From positions 1 through 23,115 of the forward strand of contig CALUDF010000004.1 in NCBI GenBank assembly GCA_943914745.1: a DNA stretch of 23,115 nucleotides, given 5' to 3'. Within the stretch, counting starts at the first letter, position 1. Each line of letters starts with the position of its first letter. This document shows, piece by piece, positions 13,857 through 21,015 of this stretch. The notes under the pieces are model-generated. The model saw only the letters and a program-made list of their open reading frames with translations, ran no database searches and was not told the origin of the DNA. Origin of the DNA: an uncultured Bacteriovorax sp. (GTDB lineage: Bacteria > Bdellovibrionota > Bacteriovoracia > Bacteriovoracales > Bacteriovoracaceae). The translations under genes were made by a program, and so were the position numbers.

Positions 13857-15797
13857 ATGAAAGTACAACTGCAAACAATTCTGTTATTTTCCGTCTTATC
13901 AATCAGCGTCTCGCTGATGTCTTCTTGCGTTGGTACGATTAAAGACGCTAATAAGATCAGTACGAAAGCAGACTCAAGTAATGATAGGGCCGTAAGTGAC
14001 TTCAGCGGGATTTCAAGTGCGACGGCAGTCTCTAATACGAGAGTTGAAGTTACATTTCCGGCATCTGTCGGAGACATCGAGCAACTTGCCTATGTTATCA
14101 GATACGACGGCCAGGTTGTTCCGACTTACGTTTACGCCTCTACACTAAGACCAGATTATCGCGGTCTATTTAAATATACGGTCACTGACCTTAGACCCGA
14201 CACCCGTTACTCTTTCACCATTCAAGCAAGAAACATGAAGACAAATGTGGAAAGTAGTAACAGCGCTTTTAAAATCACTAAGACATTCAGTAATGCCACC
14301 GCGAACTTTAACGGTATCTCAGTCGTCAGAAACCTCTCAGGAGCGGATGGTCTTAACGGTATTGAAGTTCTGTGGTCAGAAGCAGAGATCCGCGGTGGAT
14401 TGGTCAATAAAGATGAGATCGATCCGATTGAGTATCAGGTTACCGTCATCAACGCTAATTCACTCAATCCTGGGGACATGAACAACTCTGATTATGCTGA
14501 GCCTGCAAGAAAAATCTACAGCATCCAAGGAAACAGAAGATCGGCAACAATTAATGGTCTTCAAGCAGGAACTAAATATTATGTTCAGGTTAGAGCGATC
14601 CACTATGGCTACTCTCTACCGGCAAATGCTTCAAATATTTACTACCTGAAAGAACAAAACACAAACTACCTTGAGATTTCAACCTATAGTGATGATCTTA
14701 GCAGCTTGAATTTCACCACTGGCTCTTTCACTGTATCATTCCCTCCTGGAAATGCTGGACTCTATTCAACTCAGACAGACTGGATCACACCTCAAGGGAA
14801 TTTCGATCACTATAGAATTTTTTACTCCATTAATGGAATGGCCAATCTATCAGACTACCTAAACAACGGCACCTACGATGCAACTTGTAGTGGTCCAGAG
14901 GATGCAAACTCGCAAATTAAATGTCAGTTTGTCGACTCCAATGTTAATAGCTTCTTGCTGACAGGATTAGATCCGAACACAGCTTATAATATGGCCGTTG
15001 TTGTATGCCTCACGCGCAATTGTGAGAAATACAAACGCATGCCATCTCAAGTAAAGGCCCACACGACAACTCCTCCTATTGCTAACTTCAGAGGTATCAG
15101 CTCCATCGATACCGCAATGGATATAACGAAGCTCGATAGACTTTACCTGAATTTCAGTCCCCCTGATTTTTCTACTGGAAACATTGCAGGTCTCATCGTT
15201 GAGTACTATGGAATTGATATTACCAACCAATCACCTGTGCCACTTAATGACTCAGATAACGTCAATACAACTTTATTGGATGTCCAGCCTTTTGACTTCC
15301 GTACGGAAACAAGAATTGAAATCAGTGGAATTGACCCAAGTGCCGCGACTCCATATTGCTTTTTAATCATTCCTTTTACCTATAACAATGATGGCTCAAA
15401 AAACCTTCACCGAAATGGTCTTGTGCCACAGTGTAAGATTCCACAAATAAAAGGACCTGCGATCATTGACTTCGACGGTATCGACTCTTTTACTTGTAAC
15501 AACGACGACGACGAAATCATCGTCAACTGGGACAGGCCAGAATCGGGAGTCTACGACAGCTACGAACTTTACTATAGTATCGACGGAGCGGACTTCAACT
15601 TCGGTGAAGCGTTCAATTGGATGAATAACGGTCTCTACCGCAGAATCCTCGTTCCACCATCGAGAACAACTTATACCATTACCAATTTACAACCTGGCAG
15701 GACATACCGCGTAGGTATTATCACTTTCTACGATTCAATCAACGGACCGATTCGAAGCGAAGTAAATGCCAAAACTATTCAGTGTAGTAATTTATAG
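13857..15797 (+). CDS. lipoprotein with five Fn3-like domains
   Basis: This 646-residue protein has a lipoprotein signal (LMSSC, lipidated C24), so it should be anchored to a membrane and probably faces the periplasm or surface. Five fibronectin-type-III-like domains follow at about 47-143, 150-265, 285-405, 411-528 and 538-643. Four open with a repeated F-x-GI motif (DFSGISS, NFNGISV, NFRGISS, DFDGIDS). Late strands show the Fn3 pattern (TITNLQPGRTYRVGI, TINGLQAGTKYYVQV). Cysteines occur in likely disulfide pairs: C384/C389, C501/C526 and C547/C643. No catalytic domain is seen; adhesion or scaffolding is an inference. There is no strong ribosome-binding site at the ATG. The gene is followed after 10 bases by a paralogue that shares its SSCVGTI N-terminus. 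Confidence 0.85.
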   Translation: MKVQLQTILLFSVLSISVSLMSSCVGTIKDANKISTKADSSNDRAVSDFSGISSATAVSNTRVEVTFPASVGDIEQLAYVIRYDGQVVPTYVYASTLRPDYRGLFKYTVTDLRPDTRYSFTIQARNMKTNVESSNSAFKITKTFSNATANFNGISVVRNLSGADGLNGIEVLWSEAEIRGGLVNKDEIDPIEYQVTVINANSLNPGDMNNSDYAEPARKIYSIQGNRRSATINGLQAGTKYYVQVRAIHYGYSLPANASNIYYLKEQNTNYLEISTYSDDLSSLNFTTGSFTVSFPPGNAGLYSTQTDWITPQGNFDHYRIFYSINGMANLSDYLNNGTYDATCSGPEDANSQIKCQFVDSNVNSFLLTGLDPNTAYNMAVVVCLTRNCEKYKRMPSQVKAHTTTPPIANFRGISSIDTAMDITKLDRLYLNFSPPDFSTGNIAGLIVEYYGIDITNQSPVPLNDSDNVNTTLLDVQPFDFRTETRIEISGIDPSAATPYCFLIIPFTYNNDGSKNLHRNGLVPQCKIPQIKGPAIIDFDGIDSFTCNNDDDEIIVNWDRPESGVYDSYELYYSIDGADFNFGEAFNWMNNGLYRRILVPPSRTTYTITNLQPGRTYRVGIITFYDSINGPIRSEVNAKTIQCSNL

Positions 15798-15807
15798 GAT
15801 GAATGAC

Positions 15808-18800
15808 ATGAGTACGCTGTTAAAAAACAAAATTATTTTATTCACACTCTGCACACTGCTCTCTTCGTGCGTAGGTACGATTGAGGACAAGAATGCCCAG
15901 GTTGCCGCTAACAAGACAACAGGTGACTCAAGCAAGGCTTTCTCTTTTGATGGTCTAGTCAATGCTGTAGGTGTCGCTCACGATAAGATAGAGCTCTCAT
16001 TCGCTCCGGCCGATGCTGATAAGACAGCAGTGACTTATGAAATTTATGTCAACAACGGGCCTATACCTATTAAGGTTACAGGAAACTCTCTTTCAGTGAA
16101 TGCATCAGGGCTTTATGTCTTTACCGTATCGGGCCTTTCGATTAATACGACCTATACATTTAATATGCGCGCCGTTTTAAACGGAACGAGCGAAGCCTTG
16201 AAACTCGATCCAACAAAATCTCTATCTGCGACGACATTTAATAACGAGACAGCAGATTTTCAAGGTATCTCAAGCCTTACATTGGGCGCTGGAGAGTCTG
16301 GGAGAGACACCGTCATTGTAAAGTGGATTCCAGCCGCGATAAAAGGAACTGCTCTCAATCCTAAAAATACCGATCCTGTTGGTTATGAGATCACTTATGT
16401 CACTAAATTGGCCGGGGCCCGCAATATCAATAACCCTTCCTATGTAAGCAATAACAAAAAAGTTATCACTATTCCTTATCCTATCTCCAACCCACCTGCT
16501 TTAAACACAGACTCACAGTACACCATCAATGGTTTAACTCCTGGTGAGACTTATTATTTCCAGGTACGCGCTCTTCATAAAGGCTATATTCTCTATAAAA
16601 CCGACCTTACCTATAAAAGAGAAGAAAACACTCGTTTTCTAAGTATCACTACACTTAATAACGCCGCTTTGTTTTCGTTTAACGCTGCCCTGGCCTACAT
16701 GACCAACCCTCTCGGGGATGCCGGAAGATCAAACTTAAACGTCAGCTGGATTCCTGCGGCCGGAGAATTTAATCACTACCGCCTATGCTATAAACAAGTC
16801 GCTGCCCCAGGTGATTCTGAGCCAATCGTAGATGAAATCCAAGAAGAAAACCTTGAAGGCTTAAACGGCAAAGATAGGATGATTGATGTTACAAGCAAGT
16901 GTATCCCTCTAGACGTCAACACAACCTCTCATACTTTGGGAGGACTCCAGACCTACGCTTACATACAAGCAAAAGTCATTGCCTGCCGCAAACCAGATTG
17001 TGGGCCTAACGACAGACAAAAATCTGACTTACTACAAAAGAGAGTTATCGCATTCGTCACTCCGTTTAACGGAGTTCTCACGATTCTCAACCCAAATGAT
17101 GAGACGAAATTAAATAATATTAACGTCACTTTTGATTCACCAGTTATCAGTGCCGGATACCTTACCCACTTCACTCTCTACTGCTATAGCTCCCTTAATG
17201 ATAATAGCCCAGTTGCCATTCCTTCTAATGGCACAATCACAAGCAATACAGGTAAGCCATCTTGTAATGGGATTAGACTTCTAACTCCTCTGCCTAGTGC
17301 TTTTGCTGATTATGGGATCTTGACGAATTTAGAAGTGGAACTCCCTGTCGTGGATGGTAACTCACGTTACTGTTTTTCACTCTTACCTTCTATCCGCTCA
17401 CAATACCTCATCCAAGAAGACCTAAGTACGGCAGTCGTCAAATGTGTGACTCCTGAAATTAAAACTCCTACGATTGTCCAATTTCCAGGCCGAGAAGATG
17501 TATGTAATATCAACGGTAGAAACTTGACCATCAACTGGCCAACTCCTACCGGAGGACTTTTTACCAAGTTCGTGGTTTTCTATAAAGAGAAGACTGCCTC
17601 TTCTACCTTTTTTAACTTTGAAGAAGCAAAATCTGCTTACCTCAACAACAACAATGCTGTCTACAAGTGGGTCGATGGACTTCCTAGAGACTCCGTTGAG
17701 CACATTTTTACTAATTTAATTCAGGGACGATCTTATAATGTGGGAGTGCTCTCATATTTGGAAGCCAACTCAACAAAACTCTTTTCACAATTCAACGTCA
17801 ATATCGGTCAATGTACCATGCCTCTTCCCGTTCCAACATTCAATGAATGGGTTGACATTTTTGCCATTGGTCCTAAAGAAGATGGGCTAACTCCAATAGC
17901 AGGAGATGGATCAAGAAAATACATCCTGGAAACACTCGATAACGATGGCATTCCTGTCGATATAAAAGTTACGACCCTAGATCCAAAGGTCATCCATCCA
18001 ACAGATGAGCCTCTCGCCGCAACGAGAGCAGGAACAGTTAATTTTGATGGGATCTATGGCTCAATGGATGCTCTGGCCACTAATCCACTCAACCAGTATA
18101 GTAACTCTGGAATCGTCAAACTTGGATGGAAAGACGTTACTTTCTATTCTGGAACAGAACAACTAAACAACTTCATCGGAAATCCAACTTACGAGACACC
18201 TCCGTCAACAAAAACGTTAAGAAAATTCGGTTATAGAGTCTATAGATCTGATGACAACCAAATGACTTGGCTTGACCTAACCAAAAATAGTGCTACGAAA
18301 TTCCAATCAGTCAATAACTCTGGACTCATTTATCCTAGCGACTACACTTGGAGAGCAAGAACCAACAAAACTCCGACTGTTGAGAAAATTGCATTCTTCA
18401 CTGATTACTCTGTCAAGTTCTCTCAAAGCAGTGAAGAGATCGACCGCGCCAGAATTTACTTTTACAAAATCGTTCCAGTCTTTGATGGAAAAGAACTTGA
18501 TTACGGTAGTGCAGGAAACAGCACACACCATATAATAAAAGTCACTTTACCACCTAGAAATATGGCCCTCGTTCATCGTCAAATCGCCAACAGAACCATC
18601 TGTCTGGAAATGGATAAACCGATCAACAAAAGTGCTGGTGCACATTACAGTTGTAGCTTTAACGGCCTTGGTGCTTCTGGATTAAGTCTTCCATGGGCCG
18701 TTGGAAACACAGTCTACGATCTTGGAGGAGACCTCCTGATAGACCGCTTTGAGCTAAGCTGTCCGTTTACTAGAGGTGATATGAATATCGCCAATTCAAG

Positions 18801-20991
18801 CTCATCATTTAACCTTGGAAAACTGGCCTTTAAGGGTGAATCTCAATATGCTACAACTTTTAGAGGTTGCTACAATAGTACATCTACGGCCAATCTTGAA
18901 GGAAGCGCTGGTTCAACTTCGCAATCAGCAAACTACGTTTATAAACAGGCCATCCCTGGAGACTGCTTTGGGCGCGATGGATTTCACCAAGCGGCCGTAG
19001 AGGTTTGTGCTAATCCAGCCTTCCCTGAAACGAGATATTACTTTTATCCAGGATCTTCGGATGATGTGGATGATTTAGCTAGTTGTGGTGATCCAGATAG
19101 TACTGGAGAAAGAATATTCGACCTAACGAACCCAGCATCTCGAATCAACAACTCTGCGGCAGTCTTCCCGACTCAAAGTGAATTCGCTGCTGTCTATTAC
19201 AGTCGAACATCTTACAACCGCACGAGTGAATTTCATCTAAATACAGGTAAACTTCCAGGAGGAAATGGACAATCTCTTGAACAAACATCACGCTTCCACA
19301 ATGGGACTTGCTCTGTCAACCTCAACTGGGTTAATAGCAGTGATCAGTACAGGCCAAGATGGATCCCACTAAGTGGTCTATTTGAGAGATTAAAAACGGC
19401 GGCAAAACCATCAGGGTTAAATCTCTACAAGAAAAAAGTATCTGAAGTACTCGCTGACTCAAGTTTATATGATTCCACGAACGTCAAAGCCCCTACAGGA
19501 TCTTTGGTTGCAAGCAATCGCTATAAGTCGACATCTACTCTTGCTAGAGTGGTGACATCTAACAGTGCTAAGCTTCCACCACTAGATGGTCTCGCAGTCA
19601 GTGATTTAAATGGCATTTGCTCAACTTATAAAGTTCAAGTTGGTCTAGAGACTGCTTCAAAGCCATTTACCATGTTAAACAATAAGACTTATGACAAACG
19701 CCTCATGAGAAAAAAAGAATCGATGGTTGCCTCCGCCTGGCCTCAGTCTTATGATACTACAAAAATCATGAGTATTGAGACTGGGGACTATGAAGAAGCG
19801 ACAATAAAAAAAGGTTGCAACAGCTTAACGAAAACCCTTCCTAGCGGAACTGGGACTTTCTCCCGAGCAGATTACCTCACAACGAATTTCCCACATGCCG
19901 GCAGCAGCCATACTCTTCTTATGACTGGAAACTCTTCGAGAGATTATAACGGCGAGTTGGCCAATACTGAAAAATGCGTCAGCCGCTTTGGTGTTCAGGA
20001 CATGGTTGGAAGCCTTCAAGAAGCTAACTCTGAACAAATCTTCTGTGACTACAGTGAAGACACTCTTTATCTTGGTACATCTAAGTCACCTACGACTTCA
20101 GTGAATATTACTAATACTAATAACTCTGGCAACCGTTATGATCCTAGCCTGATAGAGCCATGGGTTCAGTCAACCCCTTATTCTGGAATGTGCTCAGTTG
20201 TTGAAAAAGGTGGAGCACGCACTGGGGAGTATTTAAATTCCTCTTACTTTGCCCCAATTTATAACTTCCTTGGAAACCTTGACGCTGACGTCGTCTCAAA
20301 GTCAAAGGATTATGATCAAAACTCCGTTCTTGCCGCTCGCAATGGAGATGGCTCGTTTCTTGATTTTGGTCAGGCGAACCTCGCTCCGAAATTGAGCCGA
20401 AGCAATCTTCTAACAATGCGAACTGCCGACTTACCGGTCGCAGATGATTATCATTCTATTTTACCAAAATACTTCAACACAGCACTGGGAATCCCTCTGC
20501 TTTGTGAAAAAGGCTGTGCAAATGATGCCTCTGACAACACTCTTATTTCAACAGACCAAATTTGTACGAGCAAAGATTGTACAACTTTTGCCATTCCTCC
20601 AGTGATTCAGAATTTCCCTATGAATAATGCCAGCATTACCAATGTAGGAACTGGAGATAGAGGTTCACGAGGAGATCTCAATACAAACAATCCAAATCAT
20701 ATTGGGGCCGGAATTGACTATATTAGCGGAGTCAATACCGCAAATCCAATCACTGATAATACCTTCATCAGAACTCCAGTCACTTCTCCTGAAGCAACTC
20801 CAGGCGAGACGAGAGTTGCTTATTTCAACATCGGCCGAGATAGCTCTCTCAAAATGCTCACTGGTGGAAATTACCTAAAAGACAGTGGACGCCACTCTCT
20901 TCACGTTTATGGAAACAATAACGTTTATGAGAGAAGTGAGTCCTTGGCCATGGGGTCTCGCTGTGCGATTTTAATTAACGAGGACGAATAA
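15808..20991 (+). CDS. giant lipoprotein: Fn3-like array plus FGE-sulfatase-like tail
   Basis: This 1727-residue protein has a lipoprotein signal (LLSSC, C21). Residues about 45-670 are a diverged copy of the preceding protein's five Fn3-like domains, with conserved cysteines (C393/C398, C522/C546, C566/C669). A sixth Fn3-like domain opens with NFDGIYGS at about 745 and runs to about 915. From about 971 the tail resembles a formylglycine-generating-enzyme (PF03781) or C-type-lectin-like fold. It begins LLIDRFELSC, contains SRFGVQDMVGSLQEA (1392-1406) and ends with GGNYLKDSGRHS and MGSRCAIL, matching the family's GG...GR...FRC close. Long Ser/Thr/Asn-rich insertions separate these blocks, and catalysis is doubtful. 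The ATG at 15808 is preferred because AGGA lies eight bases upstream; in-frame ATGs at 15766 and 15799 lack a site. Confidence 0.85.
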   Translation: MSTLLKNKIILFTLCTLLSSCVGTIEDKNAQVAANKTTGDSSKAFSFDGLVNAVGVAHDKIELSFAPADADKTAVTYEIYVNNGPIPIKVTGNSLSVNASGLYVFTVSGLSINTTYTFNMRAVLNGTSEALKLDPTKSLSATTFNNETADFQGISSLTLGAGESGRDTVIVKWIPAAIKGTALNPKNTDPVGYEITYVTKLAGARNINNPSYVSNNKKVITIPYPISNPPALNTDSQYTINGLTPGETYYFQVRALHKGYILYKTDLTYKREENTRFLSITTLNNAALFSFNAALAYMTNPLGDAGRSNLNVSWIPAAGEFNHYRLCYKQVAAPGDSEPIVDEIQEENLEGLNGKDRMIDVTSKCIPLDVNTTSHTLGGLQTYAYIQAKVIACRKPDCGPNDRQKSDLLQKRVIAFVTPFNGVLTILNPNDETKLNNINVTFDSPVISAGYLTHFTLYCYSSLNDNSPVAIPSNGTITSNTGKPSCNGIRLLTPLPSAFADYGILTNLEVELPVVDGNSRYCFSLLPSIRSQYLIQEDLSTAVVKCVTPEIKTPTIVQFPGREDVCNINGRNLTINWPTPTGGLFTKFVVFYKEKTASSTFFNFEEAKSAYLNNNNAVYKWVDGLPRDSVEHIFTNLIQGRSYNVGVLSYLEANSTKLFSQFNVNIGQCTMPLPVPTFNEWVDIFAIGPKEDGLTPIAGDGSRKYILETLDNDGIPVDIKVTTLDPKVIHPTDEPLAATRAGTVNFDGIYGSMDALATNPLNQYSNSGIVKLGWKDVTFYSGTEQLNNFIGNPTYETPPSTKTLRKFGYRVYRSDDNQMTWLDLTKNSATKFQSVNNSGLIYPSDYTWRARTNKTPTVEKIAFFTDYSVKFSQSSEEIDRARIYFYKIVPVFDGKELDYGSAGNSTHHIIKVTLPPRNMALVHRQIANRTICLEMDKPINKSAGAHYSCSFNGLGASGLSLPWAVGNTVYDLGGDLLIDRFELSCPFTRGDMNIANSSSSFNLGKLAFKGESQYATTFRGCYNSTSTANLEGSAGSTSQSANYVYKQAIPGDCFGRDGFHQAAVEVCANPAFPETRYYFYPGSSDDVDDLASCGDPDSTGERIFDLTNPASRINNSAAVFPTQSEFAAVYYSRTSYNRTSEFHLNTGKLPGGNGQSLEQTSRFHNGTCSVNLNWVNSSDQYRPRWIPLSGLFERLKTAAKPSGLNLYKKKVSEVLADSSLYDSTNVKAPTGSLVASNRYKSTSTLARVVTSNSAKLPPLDGLAVSDLNGICSTYKVQVGLETASKPFTMLNNKTYDKRLMRKKESMVASAWPQSYDTTKIMSIETGDYEEATIKKGCNSLTKTLPSGTGTFSRADYLTTNFPHAGSSHTLLMTGNSSRDYNGELANTEKCVSRFGVQDMVGSLQEANSEQIFCDYSEDTLYLGTSKSPTTSVNITNTNNSGNRYDPSLIEPWVQSTPYSGMCSVVEKGGARTGEYLNSSYFAPIYNFLGNLDADVVSKSKDYDQNSVLAARNGDGSFLDFGQANLAPKLSRSNLLTMRTADLPVADDYHSILPKYFNTALGIPLLCEKGCANDASDNTLISTDQICTSKDCTTFAIPPVIQNFPMNNASITNVGTGDRGSRGDLNTNNPNHIGAGIDYISGVNTANPITDNTFIRTPVTSPEATPGETRVAYFNIGRDSSLKMLTGGNYLKDSGRHSLHVYGNNNVYERSESLAMGSRCAILINEDE
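18718..20988 (+). other. C-terminal FGE-sulfatase/C-type-lectin-like region of the giant lipoprotein
   Basis: This marks residues about 971-1727 of the 15808-20991 protein. Landmarks in order are the IDRFELSC opening, a cysteine-rich stretch (C1021, C1053, C1067, C1093), the GVQDMVGS core block and the GGNY...GRHS...SRCA close. The order and wording match FGE-type domains, but the region is about three times their usual length. It may contain more than one module. Confidence 0.55.
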
Positions 20992-21015
20992 AATAATTTT
21001 TCCGGGGGGAAAAAA

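Noticed and set aside
15766..15807. Longer start of the giant lipoprotein overlapping the previous gene
   Set aside because: It would add 14 residues before the signal peptide and has no ribosome-binding site; ATG 15808 has AGGA at a good distance.
18718..20988. Variable protein of a diversity-generating retroelement (because of the C-type-lectin-like tail)
   Set aside because: No reverse transcriptase or template repeat is present in the window, and the tail shows no obvious variable region at the end.
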